64,000 nucleotides of DNA from Rhipidocladum racemiflorum (lineage: Eukaryota > Streptophyta > Magnoliopsida > Poales > Poaceae). The DNA lies in NCBI GenBank assembly GCA_036346355.1, contig CM070580.1, positions 59,164,854-59,228,853 of the forward strand, in the 5' to 3' direction. The position numbers and the translations under genes were made by a program. The notes under the pieces are model-generated. The model was not told the DNA's origin. It worked only from the letters and a program-made list of their open reading frames with translations, and made no database searches. Positions 24,092 through 36,707 of this stretch are shown here, piece after piece. The first letter of the stretch is position 1, and every line of letters begins with the position of its first letter.

Positions 24092-26115
24092 TGTAACACC
24101 CTACAAATCTAAACTGTCGTACAAGAAAATTTCGACACATCTCTCCTAAAATTAGGACAAAACGGAAGCGACAACAAGATTCATAATAACCATTATAAAC
24201 AGGAATAACATAAAAGCATCAATACTAGAGATAACAAGTCTAAATCAACCAAAAAACAAACATAAACGTAAAACAGCTCCAAAGAGGACATCAACAGGTC
24301 TATGATTAATAAAATTTCAGCAAGCTAATGAATTATTAAATGCACTAGTCCATGTGATTCGTGATGACCCCGGAGGGTTGATTGTGCTACTAAGCCCACC
24401 CTTCAAGCTTACGACTCGCGAGAACTACCTGAAAACAACAAAATAACAAGGGGTGAGATTGGGTAATCTCAAAGCGGAACAACTTCTAACGAATAACACA
24501 GCCACAGTAAAACTAGCATACCAAATTCCTCATGTCCAATACCACATTATAGAGTCCACACAACCTCAGTAAAATGCATATGATTGTGCACATGCTTATG
24601 CCATGATCCTCCTCACCGTGCCTTTCTCAGGAACACACGGTGTTGTCTGACGGTCTTGATCGACGCCAAGGCGTCGACAAACTTCCAATGCATGATTATG
24701 CAGTTAATGCTTCATGCATAAATACATTCATAACTTCCCACTCTGAATTCACATGCTTGCATACCATCAAATAACATGGATAGAATGCGAACATCATTGA
24801 GATAGAATATCTCCACAATTCATCTTGCAAACAACATCTTTCTTCATTCTTACTCATGATTCAAAAGCCAAACAACCACATCACAATGCAGGATAGGATA
24901 TTGTAATCTCATAAAAAAGTAGTTAAACCATGTAGGTGTGCTGCAATTAAGGTTTATATTGAAAACGAAACAAATAGCGAGTTATAGTTTAGCAAGACCG
25001 CTACTTCCACTTACCTTTACCAACGTGGATGACGAACCTAGTTGCGTCCAGAAGGGGCACCACCTGTACAAGTATTATTTCAGTACATAGCGACATCACA
25101 AATGATCACACAACTCGAACACACGCTTCCTAATCCCCGTTCCCTTCTTAAGCGCCAAAAACCCCAATCTGTCCGGGTCAAACAGCAGCACCCTCTCTTC
25201 ACAATTTCGTATCTTTTTTTATACAGATCATAAAAATACAAAAAAATTACAGTAGCTAGATATTGACGAGATATACAACTTTCATGAAGATCACAAATTT
25301 CAATTCCACCGTTAAATATGCCTAAACAAACGTACAACACAGTGGACAAAATCTGTTTCCAGATTCTGTCCGTCATCTTGAAACAGCGGTAACTCTCAGA
25401 CCGACGCCCCAAAAATTCTAAAAAAATTACAGAAGCTAGATCTCGACGTTATATATAACTTTCTAGTTATAGGTTTTTGCAGGAAAAATCGTCTATGCCA
25501 CGTAAAACGCGAAAAAATCCGCGCTGCACAATCTCCCCTTCCAAAAAAACAGCACCACGTGAACATCTACCCTTCTCCCCCATCAAGATCCATCTAAATC
25601 ACTCACCACCAGATCTAATACACTCCTAATCCCTAGGTAGAATAGGGGTAAAAGATTGGGAATTTTACCTTGATTTCTCCCTTGAGAACCCACGAAAAAC
25701 GCGCGACGATTCCCGAAACGGAAATCTGCTCGTCCTCCATGCCTCCACGGATCCTCTTCTCGCTTGCTCCTTCGCGTTTCGCGGTGGATCTTGAGCCACC
25801 ACGCAAGGGGAGGAAGAGGAGGGGTGGTGTGGCTGCTAGGGGAGGAAGGGGGCGCCCTAGGGCTTTTGGGGGGTGACACCCTTTTATATGGTGGGCCGGC
25901 CCACTAGGTGAAAAGAGAGAGAGGTGGCGATTGGATTCGCAGCCCAGGACCAGTTTGTCCTCGGCCCACTGTTTCTATCCCGACAACTCCAAATTTAATA
26001 TTAATATGCCTGATCAACTTCAATAATTTCATCCCCGACAAATCCTTCATTCCTCTCCGAAACAAAACCAGGAAAAGGAACCCTAGAATCGCCTCCGATG
26101 CTCTAAGGCATCACA
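24092..26115 (-). repeat. Array LTR copy 2 (shared middle LTR)
   Basis: Serves as the 5' LTR for internal region 1 and the 3' LTR for internal region 2 on the minus strand. TATA box at 25888-25880. The mini-exon is at 25015-25063, followed on the minus strand by the canonical donor GTAAGT (25014-25009), where copies 1 and 3 have GCAAGT. The putative acceptor CAG is at 24431-24429. Confidence 0.93.
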
Positions 26116-29100
26116 TTCTCCCCTCCTTAAAAGGATTCGTCCCTGAATCTACTCCTCTTTGCTACGGAACGTTAAAAAAAAAGCAAACTGGTAATCAACA
26201 CTTTACCTTCAGCATCCTCAAAGAGTGTAGGATACTTCTTCCAGATCTGGTCCTCAAGTTCCCAAGTTGCATCCCGCTCAGACTAATTGGTCCACAAATC
26301 TTTCATTGGACACTAACACGAACTATTCCCCTATTAAATAAAGGACACCTATTAGGTGAATCTGGTATCGATCTGGAATCTCAACTCCCACTTCTCTCTT
26401 CAACCCGATCGCGAAACTCCGCATTCCAATCTCAACTCCTCTACCACAGTTAAATTCGTAGCATTACGACGACGCGAACCATGTGAGACACAACGCTCTA
26501 GGTAAGTCTCTAAATCAACCCAAACACAAACTCCTATCTCCTACAAGTGATTGATCTTTTACAAAAAGAACCAATATCCACCCTTACCAACGACAGAGAT
26601 AGCCTACTTTACAACCAGTGGTCTCAGAAATCCAGAAACAATAACAACCGAACACAATCACTACGGTTGACACAAACTCGCTCGAACCCAGCGACAAAAG
26701 TTCCAAAAAATTAATGTAATTACCTGCAACTTACAAGTTGTCTACTACTAAATTAAGCAACCCCACCAAGGAACACATCAATGAAAACATTTATCCAAAA
26801 AAAGTTTGAATTGAGTCATACACAACCTTCCTTTACTCTTCACTTTTAAACTACTTACGATCAGCGACCCACACTAGTTTTCCCTTGTAAGAAGGTTTCG
26901 CTTTCACATTCTTCCACCCAAGGACCAGGGCAAGGAGTACAATCCTTGAATAAACTCAACCATAACATAAACATTCATTTTCTTACCCCCAAGCTTGAAC
27001 GTAAAAGAAATCTTAATTCTCACTAACACAACGAACGACAATCACCACCTTTAAACCAAAGGGCTGAAATTCACATACACGGGAACTCAACTTGGAAGAG
27101 GAAATCCATAGAACCAAAACCACCAAAAAAATTTTCTTCGGGGAGAAGCTCTATTCAAAAGAGAAACGCCGCGAAAGTCTTCTGCAAATGCATTTCACTT
27201 TTACCAAAACAAATCATCTCACTTTTATCCAAGGCCAAGCCATTCAGAAAAAAGAAACCGATCAAGGAATTAAATGCTTCCACACAACCACCATCTCTTT
27301 TTCCTTAAAAAGGAACCAAACTCACTTCCCAACAGAAAAAATTGTTTCAACCACGAATATCATTCATGTCACAACCAGAAGAATCGTCTCTTAAACAAAA
27401 ACTGTCAAACACCTCACACCACAACACAACTCTAGCCCAAAATAGAAATACAAATATTTCCAGATCATGAAGTTCCAAATCTTACATTGGATTAGCTACT
27501 TCTTTTGATCAACAATGCAACCGATAACTCGACCTTGAAAACTACGGACCACAGTCAAAGCATACATCCTTGAGCATAAATGTCGCATTCATAACTTAAG
27601 CTAGTTTTCTTATCAAATATGAATGAATGACGATATTTAATAGAATAACATTCCAAAATCTCCACAAATTACTTCAAGGTTAATCATTCTTTTATCCTTG
27701 TTTTAAGCCTCGAAATTAACCCACATTTGGCAGAATCATTCTAAGTTTAGGGAACTCAAACACAGCACAAAGAATGCTTTGACTGAAAGTATTCAACCCA
27801 AATATCAAACAAACAAACCAATCCATATGAATTTTTAAACATAAGTTCAGCATAACTCCCGCCATCTATAGCATTCCACTACCCTTACCATTTAGATTTC
27901 AATATTCCCTATTTACTCATTGAGAAGGCCCATCAGGATTTAACAACAACTACACAACAAATTCTTACTCTTATTACCTTTTGCACAATTATAAATAAAG
28001 TTCACAGTGCTTATCAAAAACACATCCAACCAACACTACCTCATCAAGATCCCCACGGAGCAGCCTAACCTATATCATCATACTCTAAATTTGAAAGGCA
28101 GTGCTTCAACAAGTCTTTCAGCATGATGAACCTATAAATTCCATACCACATACGCGTCAACATCTCGATAATCGAAATTTATTCACCTAAAAGATGACTC
28201 AACAAGTAAATATTATCTCAACAAGGCACCAATCGTAAATAGAAGTTTAAAACATACATTTATTAAGGACAAAATCACGCGTCATGCTAACTATCCCTGG
28301 TTCACTCCATCACAACATGTTACAATTTCCACCATTTTAACAAAGGTTTTCAACAATTAATCTAATCAGTTACCACCACTACTAAGTCATCAATATCAAT
28401 AATTGGCATAATTGTAAAACAACAACATTGCTTTTAGTTACCCTATCCATAGGCTATGACAAACTGTCACTACACAACATACTCCAACTATATAAAATAG
28501 ATTGAATAATTTAAGCCATCCAAAGCTCTTATAACAACAACGCTAAATTAAATTTAAATTTTTTTTTAATTTTTTTTTTAGCTACCCTATACACGGGTTA
28601 TAGCAAAATTGCCACTCCAAGACATACTCCAGCCCGTTTTTTTAAAGTGAACTGAATAGGTGAAATCATCACAAAGCTCTTACGGCAATGGCAAAAACTT
28701 ATGTCTTCCCAATTGATATCGATACTAGCATTATTGGAACGCAACTGCATACTTCCGAATCTACTAATAGTTTGCAACGTCATAAATATCAACTCTAATC
28801 AATTTCCAAGTTAAAGTCACTAGCCAACACGATTAAATTAGAACATCTTTAAACAACCAAAGATGGTTTCTTTAACAATATCGGTAGTCCACCATTACAA
28901 TTAAATTGTTCTACCGACCTTATATTAAAATGTCTCTAAATAACCCACTAATTTTCTATTACCTTCACAGTAGTTTACATCATCGTAATGTTCTAACTAC
29001 GCATCAAGATTTAAAGCTTTAAACATTGTCCATGGTCAAGGGCACATTAAAATAATGCAATAAATCCTAAGCATGCACATTAACACATTCAATCATTATC

Positions 29101-30377
29101 GCTATAGAGCAATCTACAATACTAGAAGTTTATTTAATCTCAAGCTAAAGATAACAATTACATTTTAATTGATTCAACTCACAAATTAACTTAGAAGTAC
29201 ATCATTCCATAAACCACATTGTTACATACTACGTAACACAGACATAAAATTTCTAAACACCGTCATGGGTCACCTACCCTTGACAAACAGGAGGCAATCC
29301 CAAACATTAAAAAAAAACAAACACAGTTCTAGATCAAGAACAAACACCGATAAAAATTTCTTCTTTTCAGGCAAGGAAGAAAAGCAAAATCCAAACATAA
29401 ATGCAAGAGAGCTCGACCCTCAAATGTCCAATCATAGTAGCCAAAACTCTTCAAGAAATCCAAAACCTACACTTTCCACAAAGGAAGACGGATGCAAAAG
29501 GGAAGACCAAATGTCCAACTAAAATTTTCCGATAAAGATTCAAACTTAGCTCCATCCAGCTTGATGCAACAGAGAAACTCCAACCCCTTCTTTTTTAAAA
29601 AAAAATTGGGGAAACAACAACCACGTAAATTTCCTCCCAACGACAGTCCATCACAATAAATCAAAGCCAAAGCAAAATTGTGACCAAAAGACGCGCAACG
29701 TAGAACTCTTCTTCTTTGTCTTCACTCAAAGGAGACAAAACCATAAACCGCCAAAAGGACAAATCAGCGAGTGCTCAAAACTAAGCATTTTCCTCGGTTT
29801 TGAACCAACCACATACCCAGAAAACCAACCAAAACCGATCACAAGACGGTAAAGAACATCCGAAGGAATCCATCACCAACCTCTTCTATTCGACTCCAGT
29901 CACTACCCGATCTACGACAGACACGGATAAGTACTCTTTCCCTACAGGGGTTTAATAGTTCTTCGGTGGTGACTCTACCCGGCCACACCGTCATACCACA
30001 GCCTCACTACAAACAAAAGGTGACCGAAACCCTTAAGACCACAACCTCACTTTATCACAATTGAATCAACTCAATCAAATCTATCATAAATATAGCATTA
30101 TACATCATCAAAAGTAGCATTCAACAACAAAGCTTAAATTCAACCTTTTAGCATAAGGCAACGATACCCATACCCTTTCCTACTGTGCATCCATGTGTGT
30201 CAAATTTTAAATTAGTGATTCCACTTACACAAGTTTTAATGTTGCTATCCTATGACAAAATTTTAGTTAAAACCTAGGTCATGTTTCTAAGTTATTCCAC
30301 ATCACATTTTAGTTGTATCCTATAGTATGACACTAAAAATAGACATTCCAAGGACCTCTGACCGCTCGATACCAAGC
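26116..30377 (-). other. Internal region 2 of the array, coding-free
   Basis: 4.26 kb, co-linear with internal region 1. The PPT-side sequence begins at 26116. The PBS at about 30374-30364 (minus strand) reads TTGGTATCGAGC, lacking the A of the canonical site. A longer plus-strand frame at 25908-26453 crosses the LTR/internal junction and has no recognisable domain. Confidence 0.9.
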
Positions 30378-32403
30378 TGTAACACCCTACAAATCTAAAC
30401 TGTCGTACAAGAAAATTTCGACAAGATCTCTCCTAAAATTAGGACAAAACGGAAGCGACAACAAGATTCATAATAACCATTATAAACAGGAATAACATAA
30501 AAGCATCAATACTAGAGATAACAAGTCTAAATCAACCAGAAAACAAACATAAACGTAAAACAGCTCCAAAGAGGACATCAATAGGTCTATGATTAATAAA
30601 ATTTCAGCAAGCTAATGAATTATTAAATGCACTAGTCCATGTGATTCGTGATGATCCGGAGGGTTGATTGTGCTACTAAGCCCACCCTTCAAGCTTACGA
30701 CTCGCGAGAACTACCCGAAAACAACAAAATAACAAGGGGTGAGATTGGGTAATCTCAAAGAAGCGGAACAACTTCTAACGAATAACACAGCCACAGTAAA
30801 ACTAGCATACCAAATTCCTCATGTCCAATACCACATTATAGAGTCCACACAACCTCAGTAAAATGCATATGATTGTGCACATGCTTATGCCATGATCCTC
30901 CTCACCGTGCCCTTTCTCAGGAACACACGGTGTTGTCTGCACGGTGCCAAGACGCCAAGTGGCGTCGACAAACTTCCAATGCATGATTATGCAGTTAATG
31001 CTTCATGCATAAATACATTCATAACTTCCCACTCTGAATTCACATGCTTGCATACCATCAAATAACATGGATAGAATGCAAACATCATTGAGATAGAATA
31101 TCTCCACAATTCATCTTGCAAACAACATCTTTCTTCATTCTTACTCATGATTCAAAAGCCAAACAACCACATCACAATGCAGGATAGGATATTGTAATCT
31201 CATAAACAAGTAGTTAAACCATGTAGGTGTGCTGCAATTAAGGTTTATATTGAAAACGAAACAAATAGCGAGTTATAGTTTAGCAAGACCGCTACTTCCA
31301 CTTGCCTTTACTAACGTGGATGACGAACCTAGTTGCGTCCAGAAGGGGCACCACCTGTACAAGTATTATTTCAGTACATAGCGACATCACAAATGATCAC
31401 ACAACTCGAACACACGCTTCCTAATCCCCGTTCCCTTCTTAAGCGCCAAAAACCCCAATCTGTCCGGGTCAAACAGCAGCACCCTCTCTTCACAATTTCG
31501 TATCTTTTTTTATACAGATCATAAAAATACAAAAAAATTACAGTAGCTAGATATTGACGAGATCTACAACTTTTATGAAGATCACAAATTTCAATTCCAC
31601 TGTTAAATATGCCTAAACAAACGTACAACACAGTGGACAAAATCTGTTTCCAGATTCTGTCCGTCATCTTGAAACAGCGATAACTCTCAGACTGACGCCC
31701 CAAAAGTTCTAAAAAAATTACAGATGATAGATCTCGACGTTATCTACAATTTTCTAGTTATAGGTTTTTGCAGGAAAAATCGTCTATGCCACGTAAAACA
31801 CGAAACAATCCGCGCTGCACAATCTCCCCTTCCAAAAACAACACCACGTGAACATCTACCCTTCTCCCCCATCAAGATCCATCTAAATCACTCACCACCA
31901 GATCTAATACACTCCTAATCCCTAGGTAGAACAGGGGTAAAAGATTGAGAATTTTACCTTGATTTCTCCCTTGAGAACCCACGAAAAACGCGCGACGATT
32001 CCCAAAACGGAAATCTGCTCGTCCTCCATGCCTCCACGGATCCTCTTCTCGCTTGCTCCTTCGCGTTTCGCGGTGGATCTTGAGCCACCACGCAAGGGGA
32101 GGAAGAGGAGGGGTGGTGTGGCTGCTAGGGGAGGAAGGGGGGGCGCCCTAGGGCTTTTGGGGGGGTGACACCCCTTTTATATGGTGGGCGGCCCACTAGG
32201 GAAAAGAGAGAGGTGGGGAGGATTCGCAGCCAGTGCCCAGGTTTTCCTCGGCCCACTGTTTCTAGCCCGACAACTCCAAATTTAATATTAATATGCCGGA
32301 TAAACTTCAATTATTTCATCCCCCGACAAATCCTTCATTCCTCTCCCGAAACAAAACCAGGAAAAGGAACCCTAGAATCGCTCTGATGCTCTAAGGCATC
32401 ACA
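30378..32403 (-). repeat. Array LTR copy 3 (5'-most on the minus strand)
   Basis: 2.03 kb, with the same ends as copies 1 and 2. It has a TATA box at 32181-32173 and mini-exon donor GCAAGT near 31304. Its right neighbour (32404 on) is not an internal region, so it closes the array. Confidence 0.92.
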
Positions 32404-33240
32404 ATTCCACAGTACATCATTCAAGCATATCATATATCATAATAGAATGATCTCAGCTCAAATACATTTAGCACAACTTCAGAATCATAAGTAACTTGTG
32501 CAATCAGTAGTCGTGATCTCCAGTAAAGACTCAAAAATAGGAAAAGAAGTAGGGAGTACCAATCCCTATTAAGAGATGAGAGGAGAGGGAAATAAGGAGA
32601 TACCAAATCCGAGCCCCTCTCATTCGGCACAAGAAACAGGGGGGGAAATCGGCATCCCGAGAAGAGAGGAAGGAGGAGGTAAAGATTTATGGTTACCAAC
32701 CCTAATTAAGAAAATGGAGAAGGGGGAGGAAACCAAACCGTAGAGGAGGAAGGAAGGCCGGTGGCGGGTCGAGGGTAGCCGAGCGGAGGAAGCCCTTTGG
32801 CGCAGGCGACTGGCGGTGGGTAACCGGTGCGGGAGCAGATCTCGAGGGCGTAGGCCTTAGGAGAACCCACGAGCGACGCAACCGTGCACGCGGTAGAAGA
32901 GAAACCGAGGAAGATCGGGCGACGGTGACCCAGGGCGGAAGGAGTCGGACCTCGCCTAAGCGCAGGTGCCGCTCGAGCACAACAAGACCGATGGCGACTA
33001 GGGCAATAGCAACCGGCGACGCCAGGGAAGGAACCAGCGAGCCGGCGAAGCAAGGTAGATGGCTGGATCGACCGAATCGAGGACGGAGCCAACCCATAGG
33101 GTAGTCGATTTGGGGAAAAAGGAGAAAGAGCAGAGAATGAGAGAAAATAATGTAGTCGGTGGACAAGACAAGGAAAGAAGGGAAAAGAAATAAGAAGAGG
33201 AGAAAAATGAATATATATATATATATACATATATTCTTAA
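32404..33240. other. Orphan GC-rich segment right of the array
   Basis: A segment of about 0.84 kb that does not belong to LTR D or the array. On the minus strand it looks like the leader zone of another LTR: a pyrimidine-rich start after an (AT)n tract at 33211-33227, then a GC-rich part with long overlapping frames (for example 32702-33304), then an AT-rich part ending at the array. No protein domain is visible. It may be the remaining side of an element into which the array inserted. Confidence 0.45.
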
Positions 33241-36121
33241 CATATTCTTTGTTAAGGATTAAAATCATTCTAGGTAATTGAAACATAGTGAATCGTCGTA
33301 TCACTCATATCCAATGCATATCTAGATGCTATTGATGTATTATATTTAAACCCAGATACAATTCCTCGATTCATGAAACAAATTCCAAAAGTCTACGAAA
33401 ACTCAAATATTCAAAACATATATAGACACTTCATAATTTATTATAGATGAAACTAAATTAGTAAATAATTATACTTTTATAACATATATACTTAAAGTAT
33501 AATCACACTACATGTGTGGGTAAGCATACATATTCAACTGATTTTATATGATCATTTGGTGCTACAACAACAATGATTAGGTTTAACACCAACCTACTTT
33601 GTTTTCATATGTAAATTAAAACCTCACGCCTATTATACAGTTAACCCTAAGCTAGGCTTATGCCCCATTCAAACAATAGAACATTAGCAATAGACACTAC
33701 TACTTGTAAGATTGACGTTGAAATATTCCTTAAGATATGACTAACTTAATTTATATAAGCATTTTATATATATATATATATATATATATCATGCTTTGCA
33801 TCTGAATCCTATTAAAGACATGATCCTGCGGAGGGTAAACCCTAAAGTCTGGAATATCAACGCATGTACTTAAGTTTAACCATGCAAGAGATAAACCCTA
33901 AGGGTTGTAGTGATAATGCATATACTTAAGCTTAACCCTGCAATTTATCACTACTCTCACTTCTGCTATTTCATGCACTAATTAATATTAAGTACAAACA
34001 ATTGCACACCCTGAAAATGAATTATAGTATATTAAACCTTACAATCTTAGCTTCCTAAATTCGTAAAATGAAATAAAGTAATTCATAAAGAATAAATGTT
34101 GCGTGTTGTCCAACCCATACCATTAATATCAGTAAAAGTCGCAACATAAGATATTAGACACGCGCACGAAATCACGAACCAACCATGCTTGTTTTATGTA
34201 ATGTTTTATATTTGATTTTCCATCTGATTTCCTTTTGCACTTATTGAAAATGTTATTTGCTATTTGCTATCTTTTCCGCCTTACGACGTGTAGAGTACGA
34301 CGTCTCGGACTTCGTCGTCAACAATCTCAAGATGACGTCTTCGACTCGTCACTGAAAACAACGAATAGCAAGGCAAGCACTCATGTAGATCCTATTTTTC
34401 CTTTAACAAGAAGAATTAAAATAAAATTCGCATGCATATGCTATATTTTGTGTACACTGCTATATTATGGGAAGAAGGGTAGATATAACCTTCATTGATG
34501 GCTTTCCTTAATTAGTAGTAATAGATGAAACCCTAGATTGTTGTTGGAGACACAAAGGGGTATATTCGACTATTACATGCATATGCTTAGCCCTGCTTTA
34601 GACTGGGAACACGAACGGATGGTTATACTATTCGTGAGGAACTAAAATTGTTGAACATGATGAACATTAATCTTGAACCTGTTGAATAATGTGGTTATTG
34701 ACACTTTCTTTTTCTGGAAATAAAACTATGATTTCGACGTGGGTGATTATTGGCAATAGCCAGATGTACATGTTTTAATGTGTACGTAGATAGGGGAAGT
34801 ATCGCCCATGTCACTTTAAGGACCGAACGTAGTGTTGCATGATCCAAGTATACCGTACATCCACAAGTACTGGACTGGGACAGTCTTAACTTATTAAATT
34901 ATTTGGGAATTAGCTTTGCACATTGGTAGGCAGTTGTAGCACGGGCATTCCGGATATAGGTTTGCTCGAGGGAGGTGTCATCACCGAGGTGTTGGCATCT
35001 GCCGTTGTAACGGTGTACGCCTGGCTATGAATTTGGGGCTGTTATTATTCCTAGTGGGTCACTGACTTCGGAATTATTATTCCTGGTGGGTCACTGACTC
35101 CGGAATCCCTTTTACATTTTTAGCTTGAATCATAGTCAGGGGTAACGTCATTGGGCTAGTGCAAAGTTAAGGTTCAAGTAATCGAATGGTTCCGTTATGA
35201 ACTCTCTGGCGGCACACCAAAGGAAGTGTGTCAAATGCGCTTGCCACAAAGGGAGGACATATCTTGTGGGTAAAGCTATACAACTCTACAGAGTCTAAAA
35301 CTATTCGAATAGCCGTGTCCACGGTCATGGACGACTTGGCGAACTGACACTAGTTAGCTGTGTTTATAAATGTTTTGGTGAGCTTACCCTTACAGATAAT
35401 TCAATACTTGACATTACGTTGGCAAGGTTGAATTCAGCTGTTGTGCCCTGTGTGGACAAAAGTTTATTCTTCAGATAATATTTCATATGATGGGACTGGA
35501 CGTTTTATCACTCACGAAGGGATGTGGGTATTTTGTTACATTTTATTCATGAAGGGTTGTGAGTTATCTATCTCTTTGTATTACTTTTAAGTATATACTT
35601 GTTACTTTACTTATTTATTTACTTTTACAAATTTTCGCTTTCACTCTACTATTCAGTATCTATATTTCAATTTGGCTCCAAGCAAAAGTTAACCGTAGAA
35701 GCTTTATTCTAGGATCAGCCTGCATTCCAAACACACAACTCAAGTCTTGCTGAGTACGAAATGTACTCACCCTTGCTATCATTGTTGATTATAGGTGAAG
35801 ATGCATGTATCTCGATGAACTTTACTTTGACGCAGGATTACGGGATTATTAACGACAGTTCTTTCTAAGGCTTTACCTTGTCAGTTGCCTGTGGATTATG
35901 TGGCAAACTACAAGTCATCTGATTCTTTTGCTATGTTTATTCGACCTTGTCGGTCATATTGTAACAATACTTTCGCTGTAATAAAATATGAAACCTTTTG
36001 TATAGTTGTGATTCCAAATTGTGTTTGTGCGTGCTAGCTACTGATCATGGGACTAGCACAGTATGCACATTAGAACCTTGCTTTTATGTTTGCACTGTAG
36101 CATAAAAGTGAGGGTCTTACA
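33241..36121 (+). repeat. LTR D, right part
   Basis: Resumes LTR D and carries its distal features. These are a putative mini-exon 34294-34372 with TAG before it and GCAAGC after it, an acceptor-like ATAG at 35791-35794, the TTCGAATAGCCG block and the TACTCACCCTTGC block. (TA)n lies at 33765-33789. A near-perfect 32-bp direct repeat lies at 35042-35105 (two copies of the TCCTRGTGGGTCACTGACT block). The small open frames have no recognisable domain. Confidence 0.78.
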
Positions 36122-36126
36122 GTTAT

Positions 36127-36260
36127 ACATCCTTGAACTCAAAGAAAAACATGTCTATAACATTAATGTCAAAAGGCCTCGACCATATGATTTGAACCCT
36201 ACCTTTTTATGGCATTCTCGCTTGGGTCACATAAATGAGAAGCGCATGAAGAAGCTCCAT
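36127..36260 (+). pseudogene. INT: Ty1/copia pre-integrase (zinc-binding) segment
   Basis: The short stretch between two insertions encodes YILELKEKHVYNIN, then FLWHSRLGHINEKRMKKLH. This is the GAG-pre-integrase motif with the two histidines of the HHCC zinc site. It continues the copia protein from before 17503. The following cysteines lie beyond the next insertion, at about 38610-38630. Confidence 0.9.
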
Positions 36261-36582
36261 TGTAACACCCCGGCATCTAGTATGCCCGAATGCTATCAAA
36301 CATAGACTAAACAACATCTAAAAACCACAATTAAACATAAATTACAGCAAAGGCGCACATGCTAAAAACCGAAATTTCGGCAGCATCTCCTTTGTTTTAA
36401 CACGAATTGAAGCAACAATAATAATAACATGTCAATATAGCATAATGAACGATAGCAATAACATGATCAAACGGACAAACAGCCACCATACCACTAAGGA
36501 TATAAATTCTATCCGTCACATGACAAACATGGACTAATCATTTACTCATAACGACCAACGAATCATCGAAACCACAGTTTAG

Positions 36583-36707
36583 CTCAATGAATTAACCATA
36601 ACCATAAGGGAAGGAACATGTCATTGTTTAAATGTGTGATGCTACCTCAATGAATTAACCATAACCATAAGGGAAGGAACATGTCATTGTTTAAATGTGT
36701 GATGCTA
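36583..36707. repeat. 63-bp tandem duplication
   Basis: Two adjacent, essentially identical copies (36583-36645 and 36646-36707) inside the solo LTR, each beginning CTCAATGAATTAACCATAAC. The LTR at 57263 has no such duplication that I could see. Confidence 0.9.

Larger units (their letters stand above)
17817..32403 (-). mobile_element. Tandem non-autonomous element: LTR-internal-LTR-internal-LTR
   Basis: Three near-identical 2.02-kb LTRs alternate with two near-identical 4.25-kb internal regions on the minus strand, sharing the middle LTR. PBS sequences sit at the right end of each internal region, and hairpin plus PPT at the left end. No gag or pol domain is found in any frame. The five bases flanking the array (CCAAC at left, ATTCC at right) do not match, so a simple single insertion is not supported. 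Unequal recombination between LTRs of related copies is the likeliest origin. Confidence 0.92.
17508..36121 (+). mobile_element. LTR D (apparently solo), split by an inner array; duplication GTTAT
   Basis: Begins TGTAACATCCC at 17508 and ends GGTCTTACA at 36121. It is flanked by GTTAT at 17503-17507 and 36122-36126 inside the copia coding sequence. Removing the 17817-33240 interior leaves about 3.2 kb of LTR-like sequence. Its distal part parallels LTR A: CTCTACAGAG at about 35283, the TTCGAATAGCCG block at about 35304, and the TACTCACCCTTGC block at 35763. No pol genes of its own are present, so it appears to be a solo LTR of a chromovirus related to A and G. Confidence 0.82.

Noticed and set aside
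25908..26453. 181-codon plus-strand frame as a gene
   Set aside because: It runs antisense across an LTR/internal junction, is not open in the sister copy at 19640-20190, and shows no domain.
33211..33227. (AT)n tracts (also 33765-33789 and 40897-40912) as promoters or origins
   Set aside because: Simple dinucleotide repeats with no supporting context.
32702..33304. 200-codon minus-strand frame as a host gene
   Set aside because: Low-complexity Leu/Ser/Pro-rich translation with two other overlapping frames open on the same strand. The composition is that of a GC-rich LTR leader, and no domain is recognised.
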